Below are positions 28,227 through 37,152 of a DNA stretch of 64,000 bases, in pieces. The notes beneath the pieces were generated by a model. It worked only from the letters and a program-made list of their open reading frames with translations. It was not told the DNA's origin and did no database searches. The DNA comes from Noviherbaspirillum suwonense. GTDB lineage: Bacteria; Pseudomonadota; Gammaproteobacteria; Burkholderiales; Burkholderiaceae_D. The stretch spans positions 1 through 64,000 of the forward strand of contig NZ_FXUL01000008.1 of the NCBI RefSeq assembly GCF_900182955.1, written 5' to 3'. Numbering within the stretch: position 1 is the first letter of the stretch; each line of letters opens with the position of its first letter. A program made the translations under genes and the position numbers.

Positions 28227-28808
28227 TCAGTAGAGGCTGGCGATGTAGTGCGCCAGGTTCGCGATGTCGTCATCGCTCAGGTTCTTCGACACGCTGGTCA
28301 TGTTGCCGGCGTCGTTGGTGCGGTTGCGCTCCCGGAAATCCTTCAGCTGCTTGATCACGTAGTCGGGCTGCTGCCCGGCCAGGCGCGGGATCTCGTTCTG
28401 TCCCTTCAGCTCGCCGAGATGGCACATCGCGCACAATGTTTCGCTTGCCTTCGCCGCCCCGGCCTTCACCTTGGCCGGGTCGGGCTTGAACCCGTTCCCC
28501 GCCTGTTTCTGGGCGCTGAAATAGGCGGCCAGGTCCTGCATGTCTTCCTTCGACAGGGCGGCCGCCACCGGCGACATGGACGGGTCCTTGCGCCGCCCTT
28601 CCTTGAAGTCGCGCAGCTGCAGGTAGAGGTAGCGGGACGTCTGGCCGGCCAGCGTCGGGAATGCGCCGCCGCTGGAATTGCCGGCGGGGCCGTGGCAGGC
28701 GACGCAGGCTTCCGCCTTGCGCTTGCCGGCGTCGGCATCCGGGTCGGCGGCGGCGCAGAGAGCGGGCAGGAATAGCGACAGCATCAGCGCAAGCGGGATT
28801 TTCTTCAT
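28227..28808 (-). CDS. Dihaem cytochrome c4-like protein
   Basis: The 193-residue protein has a signal peptide (about 1-19, MKKIPLALMLSLFLPALCAA) and two class-I cytochrome domains with haem sites CVACH and CAMCH. Methionine candidates for axial ligands are in DPSMSPVAA and NMTSVSKNL. It is encoded just downstream of the PQQ dehydrogenase in the same direction, so it is the likely periplasmic electron acceptor passing electrons to a terminal oxidase. ATG at 28808 begins the signal peptide; an ATG nine codons upstream is less likely. Confidence 0.92.
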   Translation of the reverse strand: MKKIPLALMLSLFLPALCAAADPDADAGKRKAEACVACHGPAGNSSGGAFPTLAGQTSRYLYLQLRDFKEGRRKDPSMSPVAAALSKEDMQDLAAYFSAQKQAGNGFKPDPAKVKAGAAKASETLCAMCHLGELKGQNEIPRLAGQQPDYVIKQLKDFRERNRTNDAGNMTSVSKNLSDDDIANLAHYIASLY

Positions 28809-28824
28809 GGTATGGAAAGTGGAT

Positions 28825-28848
28825 AGGCGCGGCATCCTTGCCGCGCCT
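28825..28848 (-). promoter_or_regulatory. Intercistronic GC hairpin between PQQ dehydrogenase and cytochrome genes
   Basis: A perfect 9-base inverted repeat AGGCGCGGC / GCCGCGCCT with a 6-base loop lies in the 52-base gap. No T-run follows on the minus strand, so partial attenuation or mRNA stabilisation of the dehydrogenase message is more likely than full termination. Confidence 0.5.
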
Positions 28849-28860
28849 GCTGTCTGCCGG

Positions 28861-30579
28861 CTACAGCGCGAAGACGAACACGCTGTTGCCGCGCTTGAAG
28901 TCGAGCTGGGTGTTGCCGCCCGCCGCCACCGCGATGTACTGCTTTCCCTTCACCGTGTACGACACCGCCGGCGCATTGACGCCCGCGCCGCACTGGTACT
29001 TCCACAGCATCTTGCCGTTCATCGCGTCATAGGCCTTGAACCAGCCGTTGCCTTCGCCGGCGAACACCAGGTTGCCGGCGGTGGCCAGCGCGCCGCCTAT
29101 CATCGGCTGCTCGGTCTTGGCCTGCCAGGCGATCTTGCCGGTGTCGATGTTCACCGCGGTGACATTGCCGGCCTGCTCCTCGCCCGGGACGTTCTTGAAC
29201 GCGCCGCCCAGCCACAGCTTGCCGCCGGGATAAGGCGAGGCCTCGACCTGGTAGGTCATCGGCTGGTGCAGGTTGACCGCGTACGCCAGCCGGGCCTTCG
29301 GATGCACCGCCATCGGCGACCATTCGACGCCGCCGTTCGCGCCGGGCAGCATGCGCACGCCATTTGCGGTCGGCAGCGTCCACATGTTTTCCTGCGGCAC
29401 CATGGCTTCGGAAAAGCGGATCAGGCGGCCGTCCTTGCGGTCATGCACGTAGATATGGCCGGTCTTCCCGCCATGGATCACGCCCGGGATCATCCGGCCC
29501 TTTTCATCCTTCACGTCGACCAGGATCGGCGGGCTGACCGCGTCCAGGTCCCAGACGTCATGCGCGATGTATTGCGAATGCCACTTGTATTTGCCGGTGG
29601 TCGCGTCGATCGCGATCATCGAGTTCGTGTACAGGTTGTCGCCTGGCCGCTCGGCGCCGTACAGGTCGGGCGACGGATTGCCGGCGACGAAGAACAGCGT
29701 ATTGGTCGCCCGGTCGAAGGCCGGCGCCATCCAGACGCCGCCGCCCAGCGTCTCGTAGAACTTGCTGTTCTTGGCCAGCGCCGCCTTTTCCGCGGCGATA
29801 TCGCGGTGCATGTCGCGCCCGGTCGCATCCTTCTCGGCCCAGACGCCTTCATGGCCCTGCTCCGGTATCGTGTAGAAGGTCCACATTTCCTTGCCGGTCT
29901 CGGCATCGAAGGCTTTCACGAAGCCGCGGATGCCGTATTCGCCGCCATTGGTGCCGATCAGCACCTTGCCGTCCACGACCACCGGCGCCATCGTCTCGCT
30001 ATAGCCTTTTTCCGGGTCGGCGATTTCCGTTTCCCACAGCTTCTTGCCGGTCTTCGCGTCCAGCGCGACCAGCTTGGCGTCCAGCGTGCCCATGTAGAGC
30101 TTGTCGCCGGCGATGGCGACGCCGCGGTTGTTCGGCCCGCAGCAGAAGGTCGTCACCGGCCCGGGCTTGTGCTTGTAGTGCCAGAATTCCTCGCCGGTGA
30201 CCGCGTCGATCGCATAGACATGATTGAAGGAGGTGGTCAGGAACATCACGCCGTTGAGCACGATGGGCGCGGTTTCCATCGACTCCACCACGGCGGTCTG
30301 GAATACGAAGGCCGGCCTGAGCTTGCCGACGTTCTTGACGTTGATCTGCTGCGACGGGTAATACCGGGTCTGCGCGTAGTCGCCGTTGGAAATGAGCCAG
30401 TTGCTGCTGTCTTTCGAGGCCGCGTCCAGCATCTGCTGGCTCGCCGTTCCCAGCGTGGCCGGCATCGGCCGGGGCTTGATGCCGGCGCCGGCCTGGGTTT
30501 CCTGCCCGGCCGCAAGCTGCGACCAGAGCGCGCATCCGCCGGCAATCATCGTCAACGCGACCAGCTTGCTCCTGTTCAT
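28861..30579 (-). CDS. PQQ-dependent alcohol dehydrogenase with lanthanide-type active site
   Basis: This 572-residue periplasmic quinoprotein has a signal peptide (1-26) and an eight-blade propeller with tryptophan-docking motifs. The vicinal disulfide C146-C147 ([11 protein letters not shown]) is present. Metal ligands of methanol dehydrogenases can be matched to E214 (GGEYGIRG), N301 (AGNPSPD) and the catalytic D344. D346, two residues later (HDVWDLDAV), is the extra aspartate that marks lanthanide-dependent enzymes of the XoxF/PedH kind. The substrate alcohol is unknown. Electrons probably pass to the adjacent cytochrome. A GGAGGAGAG site precedes the ATG. No pqq biosynthesis genes are in the window. 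Confidence 0.9.
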   Translation of the reverse strand: MNRSKLVALTMIAGGCALWSQLAAGQETQAGAGIKPRPMPATLGTASQQMLDAASKDSSNWLISNGDYAQTRYYPSQQINVKNVGKLRPAFVFQTAVVESMETAPIVLNGVMFLTTSFNHVYAIDAVTGEEFWHYKHKPGPVTTFCCGPNNRGVAIAGDKLYMGTLDAKLVALDAKTGKKLWETEIADPEKGYSETMAPVVVDGKVLIGTNGGEYGIRGFVKAFDAETGKEMWTFYTIPEQGHEGVWAEKDATGRDMHRDIAAEKAALAKNSKFYETLGGGVWMAPAFDRATNTLFFVAGNPSPDLYGAERPGDNLYTNSMIAIDATTGKYKWHSQYIAHDVWDLDAVSPPILVDVKDEKGRMIPGVIHGGKTGHIYVHDRKDGRLIRFSEAMVPQENMWTLPTANGVRMLPGANGGVEWSPMAVHPKARLAYAVNLHQPMTYQVEASPYPGGKLWLGGAFKNVPGEEQAGNVTAVNIDTGKIAWQAKTEQPMIGGALATAGNLVFAGEGNGWFKAYDAMNGKMLWKYQCGAGVNAPAVSYTVKGKQYIAVAAGGNTQLDFKRGNSVFVFAL

Positions 30580-30757
30580 CGTCTCTCCTCCTCGTTGTGG
30601 CGCCTTTCAGCATTCATTCCGGCCCAGCGGATTCCGCTGCCCCGGCAGGCGAGCTTTAATAATGGGATGGCGGTAAAACGATGGTTTGGCGCATGTCATT
30701 ACCGGTATCACTAGGAAAGCGATCCAATATCACTATCTTCATTACCCGGGTGGCTGC

Positions 30758-31435
30758 ATGAAAAAACGACTGGCTGGCATGGTCCTGGCGCTCGCGTCCA
30801 TCGTTGCCGCCGGCGCGGCGCAGGCCGGCGCGGACGCGGAAACGGACGTGAGCGAACTCAACCGGCAGGCGCTGATCGCCGTGCGCGGCGGCAACCTGCC
30901 GAAATTACGGGACTTGCTGGAGCACGGCGCGTCGGTCGACACCCGCAACCGTTTCGGCGACAGCCTGCTGATGACGGCCATCAAGTCCGGCTCGCCGGAC
31001 GCGGTGAACGCGCTGATGGCGCGCCGGCCCGACGTCAACCTGGCCAACACCAGCCAGGTGACGCCGCTGATGGCCGCCGCCTTTACCGGCAATGTCGATG
31101 CGGCGAGGATGCTGCTGGAACGGCGCGCCGACCCGGCCGCGGCCGACCGGCTGCACAAGACCGCGATGGTGTACGCGGCCGCCACCGGCCATGCCGCCAT
31201 CGTCGCGCTGCTGCTCGATGCCGGCGTCGATGTCAACGCCCGCTATGAAAACGACCTGACGGCGCTGATGTGGGCCGCGGGCGGCGGCCACGCGGACACG
31301 GTGCGCCTGCTGCTGGCGCGCGGCGCCGACGGCGCGCTGGCCGACAACCGCGGCAAGACCGCGCTGCAGATCGCGACGGACAACCGGCATGCCGAGGCAG
31401 ACGAACTGCTGCGGACGGGCGGCGCGATGAAATGA
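30758..31435 (+). CDS. Exported ankyrin-repeat protein
   Basis: The 225-residue protein has a signal peptide (about 1-24, ending GAAQAGA) and five ankyrin repeats (for example VTPLMAAAFTGNVDAARMLLERRADP). It therefore acts in the periplasm. In many proteobacteria such proteins sit beside catalases or redox enzymes as interaction partners. It is divergent from the PQQ dehydrogenase. Binding partner unknown. The start was chosen for the signal peptide; an upstream ATG at 30686 would place 24 extra residues before it. Confidence 0.85.
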   Translation: MKKRLAGMVLALASIVAAGAAQAGADAETDVSELNRQALIAVRGGNLPKLRDLLEHGASVDTRNRFGDSLLMTAIKSGSPDAVNALMARRPDVNLANTSQVTPLMAAAFTGNVDAARMLLERRADPAAADRLHKTAMVYAAATGHAAIVALLLDAGVDVNARYENDLTALMWAAGGGHADTVRLLLARGADGALADNRGKTALQIATDNRHAEADELLRTGGAMK

Positions 31436-31448
31436 AGGCCCGCCGGGC

Positions 31449-32279
31449 TTATTGATTTGTGCGGCGCTCGCCGCCCTGCCCGTCCAGCCATCCGCCGAGC
31501 AGCGCCATGAATTTTTCCGGCTGCTCCATCAGGAAGAAATGGCTGGCCTGGCTGAAGATCTCGGTCCGCACGTTGGGCAAGCCCTCCGACAGCATCGCGG
31601 TCGCGGCGAGCGAGCAGATCGGGTCGCTGTCGCCGGCCATCACCAGCGCCGGCTGCGTGATGGCCGGCAGGTCCGGCAGCGTGTCATGCGACTGGCAGGC
31701 CGCGTTCTGCCGGATGTAGCAGGCCGGCAGCCGGGTCTCGCCGCCGATCAGCTGCTCGATCTTCGCGACCCGCTCCGGGTAGCGGTTGAAGAAGCCGGCC
31801 GACACGAAGTTCTGCACCGAGTGCCGCGCATGGTCGGCCCAGGACATCCGCCATTCGAGCGCCTCGCGCATGTTCGACAGCACCCGCCGGCCCAGCGGGT
31901 CGAGCCGGGCGAACGATGCGCACAGCGCCAGCGACAGCACGCGCTCCGGCGCCTTCAGCGCCACGTGCTGCGCGACCGCGCCGCCCATCGAGCGGCCGAC
32001 CACGTGCGCGCGTTCGACGCCGAGGCAGTCCATCAGCCGCAGCGTATCGTCGGCCAAATCGGCGGTGCTGACCGGCTCGTCGACCTGCGTGCTGGCGCCG
32101 GCGCCGCGGTTGTCGAAGGCGATCACGCGGTAGTTGGCGCGCAGCGCCTCCACCTGCGCCAGCCAGGCGCTGTGGTCGCCGGCGAGGCCGTGGATCAGCA
32201 CCACCGGCGTGCCCTGGCCGACGTCGAGATAGCGCAGCGTGTAGCGGCCGATGTCGGCGTCCTTCAGCATGATGTCCAA
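31449..32279 (-). CDS. Alpha/beta hydrolase
   Basis: The 276-residue protein has the alpha/beta-hydrolase fold with an oxyanion motif LIHGLAGDHSAW, nucleophile elbow VVGRSMGGAV (Ser intact), an acid in VMAGDSDPIC and the catalytic His in SQASHFFLMEQPE. A TTG start has AGGAGA five bases upstream; the ATG three codons later is the alternative. It closes the branched-chain-type ABC operon, 23 bases after the LivF-type gene. It may hydrolyse an ester, lactone or enol-lactone brought in by that transporter. Confidence 0.85.
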   Translation of the reverse strand: MDIMLKDADIGRYTLRYLDVGQGTPVVLIHGLAGDHSAWLAQVEALRANYRVIAFDNRGAGASTQVDEPVSTADLADDTLRLMDCLGVERAHVVGRSMGGAVAQHVALKAPERVLSLALCASFARLDPLGRRVLSNMREALEWRMSWADHARHSVQNFVSAGFFNRYPERVAKIEQLIGGETRLPACYIRQNAACQSHDTLPDLPAITQPALVMAGDSDPICSLAATAMLSEGLPNVRTEIFSQASHFFLMEQPEKFMALLGGWLDGQGGERRTNQ

Positions 32280-32302
32280 GCGGATCTCCTCGTTATTGTT
32301 GC

Positions 32303-33019
32303 TCAGCTCACGCCGAGGTGCGACTGCAGCTGCGCCTGCTGCGCCTGGAAGTCGTCGCTGCTGCCGGAAAACACCACGCGCCCGGTATTGAGCAGCACCA
32401 CGTCGTCCGCCACCTTCATCGCCAGGCCGAGGTTCTGCTCGACCAGCACGATGGCGATTTCCGACTTCAGCCGCTCCAGCACATTGCCCAGCTCGCGCAC
32501 GATCTGCGGCGCCAGGCCTTCCGACGGTTCGTCCAGCAGCAGCACCCGCGGATTGGTCATCAGCGCGCGGCCGATGGCCAGCATCTGCTGTTCGCCGCCG
32601 GACAGGCTGGCGGCAAGCTGGTCGCGCCGCTCGTGCAGCCGCGGGAAGATCTGGTTGACGTCCTCGCGCGACCAGACGCGGCGTCCGGCCGGCGTCTGCC
32701 GCCGCGCGGCGACGTCCAGGTTCTCGCGCACGGTCAGGCTGCCGAACACGCGCCGGCCCTGCGGCACCAGGCCGATGCCGGCGCGGCTGATCTGCTCCGG
32801 GCTGCATTTTTCCAGCGCCGCGCCGTCCAGCATCACGCTGCCCGAGCGCGGCGGCAGGAAACCGACGATGGCATTGATGCAGGTCGACTTGCCGGCGCCG
32901 TTGCGGCCCAGCAGCGTCAGCAGCCGGCCCGGCTTCAGGCTGATCGACACGTCGTGCAGCACGTGGCTGTCGGCGTAATAGGCGTTGATCCTGCGCACCG
33001 CCAGCAGTTCAGTGTCCAA
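32303..33019 (-). CDS. Branched-chain-type ABC transporter ATPase, LivF type
   Basis: The 238-residue ATPase has Walker A GRNGAGKST, signature LSGGEQQML, Walker B VLLLDEPSEGLAP and the short LivF length. A TTG start overlaps the end of the LivG-type gene and has GGAGATC seven bases upstream. Together with the LivG-type subunit it powers uptake of an amino acid, urea, amide or aromatic acid. Confidence 0.92.
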   Translation of the reverse strand: MDTELLAVRRINAYYADSHVLHDVSISLKPGRLLTLLGRNGAGKSTCINAIVGFLPPRSGSVMLDGAALEKCSPEQISRAGIGLVPQGRRVFGSLTVRENLDVAARRQTPAGRRVWSREDVNQIFPRLHERRDQLAASLSGGEQQMLAIGRALMTNPRVLLLDEPSEGLAPQIVRELGNVLERLKSEIAIVLVEQNLGLAMKVADDVVLLNTGRVVFSGSSDDFQAQQAQLQSHLGVS

Positions 33020-33749
33020 GGTAGATCTCCTTCGTGCGCGGGTCGTCCACCACCTGCTGGCGGGTGCCGGCGGTGATGACCTCGCCGTAATGCAGCAGCG
33101 TCACGCTGTCGGCGAAGGCCAGCGCCACTTCCATGTCATGCTCGATCATCACGATCGTCACGCTGCGCGGTATCGACTGCAGCAGGCCGAGGATGGTGTC
33201 GCGCTCCTCCGACGACAGCCCGGCCAGCGGCTCGTCGAGCAGCAGCACGTCCGGCGCCTGCGCCAGCGCCATCGCGATCTCCAGCCGGCGCTTCTCGCCG
33301 TAGGAAGTCTGCTCCAGCGGCAGTTCGCCCTTGCGCTCCAGCCCGACCGACGCCAGCACTTCCTGCGCCCGCCGCTTCAGCGCCTTTTCCGCGGTGAACA
33401 CGCCGAAGTGCTTCCAGCGCAGCCGCGACTTCGCCAGCAGCGCCAGCATCACGTTGTGCAGCAGCGTGTCGCGGTTGAACAGCGTCAGGATCTGGTAGGT
33501 CCGCGCCAGGCCCTGCTGCGCCCGCTGGTGCGTGGTCAGGCCGGTGACGTTTTGGCCCAGCAGGGAAATGCTGCCGGCGTCGGCGCGGAGGTCGCCGGCG
33601 ATCAGGTTGAACAGCGTGGTCTTGCCGGCGCCGTTCGGCCCGATCAGCAGGTGCCGCTCGCCGCGCGCGACCGACAGGTCGACGCCGCGCGTGACCTTGA
33701 GCCCGCCGAACGCCTTGGTCAGGCCGGAAACTTCGAGAACGGCGCTCAT
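33009..33749 (-). CDS. Branched-chain-type ABC transporter ATPase, LivG type
   Basis: The 246-residue ATPase has Walker A GPNGAGKTT, signature TSYGEKRRLEIAMALA, Walker B VLLLDEPLAGLSSEE and H-loop MIEHDMEVA. The signature Q/G pattern (YGEKRR) is the LivG variant. The ATG overlaps the LivM-type stop as ATGA and has GGAGG before it. Confidence 0.92.
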   Translation of the reverse strand: MSAVLEVSGLTKAFGGLKVTRGVDLSVARGERHLLIGPNGAGKTTLFNLIAGDLRADAGSISLLGQNVTGLTTHQRAQQGLARTYQILTLFNRDTLLHNVMLALLAKSRLRWKHFGVFTAEKALKRRAQEVLASVGLERKGELPLEQTSYGEKRRLEIAMALAQAPDVLLLDEPLAGLSSEERDTILGLLQSIPRSVTIVMIEHDMEVALAFADSVTLLHYGEVITAGTRQQVVDDPRTKEIYLGH

Positions 33750-34744
33750 CGGGCCTCCTTCAGCGGACGTGCCGGCTGGTTGATGGCGGCGGCAGGCTGG
33801 CCGGGCGCGGAAGGCTTCCGGCGCATGCGCTGCACCGCGCGCCTGAAGCCGGGCACCAGGCCGCCCGGGACGAACATGACGATGAAGATGAAGACGAAGC
33901 CCAGCAGCATGATCCAGCGGTCGATATAGGCGCTGGCGACATTCTTCAGCAGCACCACCAGCGCCGCGCCGACGACCGGCCCGACCAGCGTGCCGGGGCC
34001 GCCGGCAATCACCATCAACAGCATCTCCGCCGAGTTCGCCAGCGACAGGCTGTGCGGGCTGATGAACTGGTGATAGTAGACATACATCAGGCCGGCGACG
34101 GCGCCGAGGAAACCGCTGACGATGAAGGTGATCCAGCGGATCAGCCAGACGTTGTAGCCCAGCGCGCTCATCCGGCGCGGCTGGTCCCGGGTGCCGCAGA
34201 TGCTGGCGCCGAACGGCGAGCGCACCCACAGCGCGACCAGTCCCCAGACCAGCAGGAACACCGCCAGCGTGAAATAGTAGAACGTGCTCGCGTTGCCGAG
34301 GTCCAGCCCGAACGGCGCGGGCCGCGTGAGGCCGGACAGGCCGTTGTCGCCGCCGGTCACGCTGGCCCAGCGGTAGGCGATGCCCCACAGGATCTGGCCG
34401 AAGGCGAGCGTGATCATCAGGAAGCTGAGGCCGGTGGCGCGCAGCGCGACCAAGCCGAACAGCGCGGCCATGACCGTGGTCAGCGCCAGCGCCGCGATGC
34501 CGGAACTGAAATGGTCCCACTGCATGTTCAGCGCCAGCCAGCCCGACAGGTAGCCGGCCAGGCCGAGATAGCCGGCATGCCCAAGGGAAGTCAGGCCGGC
34601 GTAGCCGACCAGCAGGTTCAGGCTCAGCGCGAACAGCGCGGCGATCAGCACCTGGCTGGCGACGTTGATGAAATAGTCGCCGCCGGCGATGGCGGGCATG
34701 CAGGCCAGCACGGCCACGAAAAGTGCGAGGGCGATGCGTTTCAT
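33746..34744 (-). CDS. Branched-chain-type ABC transporter permease, LivM type
   Basis: The 332-residue inner-membrane protein begins with a hydrophobic segment and has about ten membrane helices. LivM hallmarks include LNLLVGYAGLTSLGHAGYLGLAGY and GGPGTLVGPVVGAALVV. The start overlaps the LivH-type stop as ATGA. A basic C-terminal tail of about 30 residues follows the last helix. Confidence 0.92.
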   Translation of the reverse strand: MKRIALALFVAVLACMPAIAGGDYFINVASQVLIAALFALSLNLLVGYAGLTSLGHAGYLGLAGYLSGWLALNMQWDHFSSGIAALALTTVMAALFGLVALRATGLSFLMITLAFGQILWGIAYRWASVTGGDNGLSGLTRPAPFGLDLGNASTFYYFTLAVFLLVWGLVALWVRSPFGASICGTRDQPRRMSALGYNVWLIRWITFIVSGFLGAVAGLMYVYYHQFISPHSLSLANSAEMLLMVIAGGPGTLVGPVVGAALVVLLKNVASAYIDRWIMLLGFVFIFIVMFVPGGLVPGFRRAVQRMRRKPSAPGQPAAAINQPARPLKEAR

Positions 34745-35601
34745 GCCGAGATCCTTCCGAACAGGCCGCGCGGCCGGATGGCGAGAATGACCACCATGGG
34801 CAGGAACAGGATGATGTAGGCCAGGTCGGGGAACAGCACCTGGCCGAAGGTATAGATCAGGCCGATCACGAAGCTGCCGATGAAGGCGCCGAGCAGGCTG
34901 CCGAGCCCGCCCAGGATGACCACCACCAGCGCCAGCGGCAGCATGTCGGCATCCATGCCCGGATAGACCGACAGGATGGGCGCCGCCAGCACGCCGCCGA
35001 CGCCGGCGAGCGCCGCGCCCAGGCAGAACACGATGGTGAACAGCTTCGACGACGGAATGCCGATGCCGCGCGCCATCTGCATGTCGTCGACGCTGGCGCG
35101 GATCATCATGCCCAGCCGGGTCTTGTCGAGCAGCAGCCAGAGGCCGATGCCGATGACGATGGAGATCACCAGCATCGACAGCCGGTAGAGCGGGAACACG
35201 AGGCCGAACATGCGCACCGAGCCCGACAGGAAATCCGGGCCGGACACGGGCCGCGGGTCGCCGCCCCAGAACCACAGGCTGAAGTCGGCGATGACGAACG
35301 CCACGCCCAGCGTCGCCAGCACCTGCGACAGCGGGTTGCCGGCCAGCCGCCGCAGGATGAAGCGCTCGACGATGCCGCCCAGCAGCGCCACCGACACGCC
35401 GGCCGCCAGCATGGCGGTGAAAAAGCCGTGGCCGTTGGTGATGACCGACAGGCCGACATAGGCGCCGAGCATGAAGTAGGCGCCGTGCGACAGGTTGGCG
35501 ATGCGCATCAGGCCGAAGATCAGCGAGAAGCCGGCCGCGAGCGTGAACAGCACGCCGCCGAGGGCGAGGCTGTTAAGCGTCTGGATAAGCCAGAAGGACA
35601 T
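34741..35601 (-). CDS. Branched-chain-type ABC transporter permease, LivH type
   Basis: The 286-residue inner-membrane protein has the LivH features LALGGVLFTLAAGFSLIFGLMRI near the N-terminus, and GGLGSLLGAFIGSFVIGLI near the C-terminus, with about eight helices. It lies 69 bases downstream of the receptor gene, with a large GC hairpin in the gap. Confidence 0.92.
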   Translation of the reverse strand: MSFWLIQTLNSLALGGVLFTLAAGFSLIFGLMRIANLSHGAYFMLGAYVGLSVITNGHGFFTAMLAAGVSVALLGGIVERFILRRLAGNPLSQVLATLGVAFVIADFSLWFWGGDPRPVSGPDFLSGSVRMFGLVFPLYRLSMLVISIVIGIGLWLLLDKTRLGMMIRASVDDMQMARGIGIPSSKLFTIVFCLGAALAGVGGVLAAPILSVYPGMDADMLPLALVVVILGGLGSLLGAFIGSFVIGLIYTFGQVLFPDLAYIILFLPMVVILAIRPRGLFGRISA

Positions 35602-35628
35602 GGAATCTACCCTGGTAGGAAAATGCGG

Positions 35629-35666
35629 CGGCGCGCCGCCGCCCGGCTTCGGACGGCGGCGCGCCG
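35629..35666 (-). promoter_or_regulatory. Intercistronic GC hairpin between receptor and LivH-type genes
   Basis: A perfect 13-base inverted repeat CGGCGCGCCGCCG / CGGCGGCGCGCCG with a 12-base loop fills most of the gap after the receptor stop at 35671. No T-run follows. It probably stabilises the receptor mRNA or lowers downstream expression. Confidence 0.6.
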
Positions 35667-35670
35667 GGAA

Positions 35671-36912
35671 TCACTTCTCGATATTCCTGGCGACCGGGTA
35701 ATCGCGCGAATACACCGGGTTGGCCAGGAAGTCCTTCTTCTCGTACGTCCAGAACTGGCTGACCGCCGGATAGGTCTTCACCACCGTGTTGACCAGCTTG
35801 CCGTTCTTGCGCTCGACCTTGCGGATGTAGACGTCCATCACCGGGTTGCCCAGCGCGTCGAGCTTGAACTCGCCGCGCGGGTCGTTCGGCACCTGCACGT
35901 TGCGCAGCGCGGCCATGAAGGCATTGCGGTCCTCGATCTTGCCGTTCACCGTCTTCAGCGCCTGCTCCATCATCAGCGCCGCGCCATAGGCGCCGACCGT
36001 GTAGTAGCCGGGATCGTCCTTGGTTTCCTTGTTGATCGCCTGCACGAAGCGCTTGTTGTTCGGGTTGTCGAGCGCGGCGGTGTACCAGCCGTTGGAGACC
36101 ACGCCGAGCGCCTCGTCGCCCATCGACTTCAGGATGCCCTCGTCCACCGTGGTCATCGCGCCCATCAGCGGGATCTTGCCCTTCAGGCCATATTCGTTGT
36201 ACTGCTTGGTGAACTTGATGCCGTTGCCGCCGGCGAACACCGCGTAGACCGCATCCACGTCGGGGCGGATCTGGCCGATGTAGCTGCCGTAGTCGGCAAC
36301 GTTCAGCGGCGACCACAGCTTCTGCACCACCTTGCCGCCGTTCTCCTCGAACGTGCGCTGGAAGCCGGCCGCGATCTCGTGGCCGAAGGCGAAATCGTCG
36401 GCCACGATGGCGACCCGCTTGTACTTCAGTTCCTTGGCCGCGTATTCGCCCATTGCATGGCTGGGCTGGGCCGAGGTGCCGACCGCGCGCACGAACCACG
36501 GGTTGGGCTTGCGCTGCGTGAGGTCCTCGGCCGCGGCCGACGGCGAGATCACCGGCACCTGCGCGCGGCGGATGTAGTCGTCGATGGCCAGCGCCTCGAA
36601 CGCGGCGAGCGGCCCGATGATGACGTCGACCTTGTCCTTTTCCACCAGTTCCTGCGCCCGGGTCTTGGTGATGGCGGGCTGGCCGGCGGTGTCGGCCACC
36701 ACCAGCTCGACCTTGCGGCCGGCCACCATGTTGTTGCGCTCCTTCAGGAACAGCCGCAGCCCCTCCTCCATCTGCTTGCCGCCGGCGGCGAGCGCGCCGG
36801 ACTTGACGGTGAGGAATCCCAGCCTGATCGGCCCGCCGGTTTCGGCATGGGCCGCCAGCGAGAACGAGACGGCAAGCGCGAGTGCGCCGAGCGACAGCAG
36901 TTTCTTGGTCAT
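35671..36912 (-). CDS. ABC transporter substrate-binding protein, LivJ/LivK-like
   Basis: The 413-residue periplasmic receptor has a signal peptide (about 1-22, LSLGALALAVSFSLAAHAE) and the type-I periplasmic-binding fold with IRLGFLTVKSGALAAGG and DVIIGPLAAFEALAI. At about 390 mature residues it is longer than LivJ and closer to receptors for aromatic acids or amides. ATG at 36912 is chosen because AAGGAG lies eight bases upstream; the ATG two codons earlier is too close to that site. It is the first gene of a six-gene operon and is divergent from the GntR regulator. Confidence 0.9.
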   Translation of the reverse strand: MTKKLLSLGALALAVSFSLAAHAETGGPIRLGFLTVKSGALAAGGKQMEEGLRLFLKERNNMVAGRKVELVVADTAGQPAITKTRAQELVEKDKVDVIIGPLAAFEALAIDDYIRRAQVPVISPSAAAEDLTQRKPNPWFVRAVGTSAQPSHAMGEYAAKELKYKRVAIVADDFAFGHEIAAGFQRTFEENGGKVVQKLWSPLNVADYGSYIGQIRPDVDAVYAVFAGGNGIKFTKQYNEYGLKGKIPLMGAMTTVDEGILKSMGDEALGVVSNGWYTAALDNPNNKRFVQAINKETKDDPGYYTVGAYGAALMMEQALKTVNGKIEDRNAFMAALRNVQVPNDPRGEFKLDALGNPVMDVYIRKVERKNGKLVNTVVKTYPAVSQFWTYEKKDFLANPVYSRDYPVARNIEK

Positions 36913-36958
36913 TTCCATGTCTCCTTGATATCCCACGTGAGGGTTTGTTTTTTGTTCA

Positions 36959-36968
36959 TGATATATCA
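36959..36968. promoter_or_regulatory. Putative GntR operator, site 1
   Basis: The perfect 10-base palindrome TGATATATCA lies 47 bases upstream of the receptor start codon. An identical copy sits at 37134-37143. This position fits a repressor site for the ABC operon. Confidence 0.6.
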
Positions 36969-37133
36969 GACTGAGAAAATAAATCAAAATAAACTTCGAA
37001 AGAATTCGGGAGAGGCAGCCAGTTCCGCTGGGAAAACCCCGTTGTCTACTAGGAGACGTTCGAGAAAATTCTCCCGGAAATGCGTATCACGCACGGCCAT
37101 CTGATGTATTATTCGTTCCATTAATGATCTTCG

Positions 37134-37143
37134 TGATATATCA
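37134..37143. promoter_or_regulatory. Putative GntR operator, site 2
   Basis: This second perfect TGATATATCA palindrome ends nine bases before the GntR start codon and abuts its ribosome binding site. That position fits autorepression. The match with site 1 extends one base (TGATATATCAG). Confidence 0.6.
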
Positions 37144-37152
37144 GGAATAGGT

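Noticed and set aside
31449-32807. 452-codon reading of the alpha/beta hydrolase gene
   Set aside because: The first 175 codons overlap the LivF-type gene out of frame; a TTG start with a good ribosome binding site at 32279 gives the normal length.
35602-35670. Rho-independent terminator between receptor and LivH-type genes
   Set aside because: The stem is strong but there is no T-run and the LivH-M-G-F genes have no other clear promoter; a partial attenuator or mRNA stabiliser is more likely.
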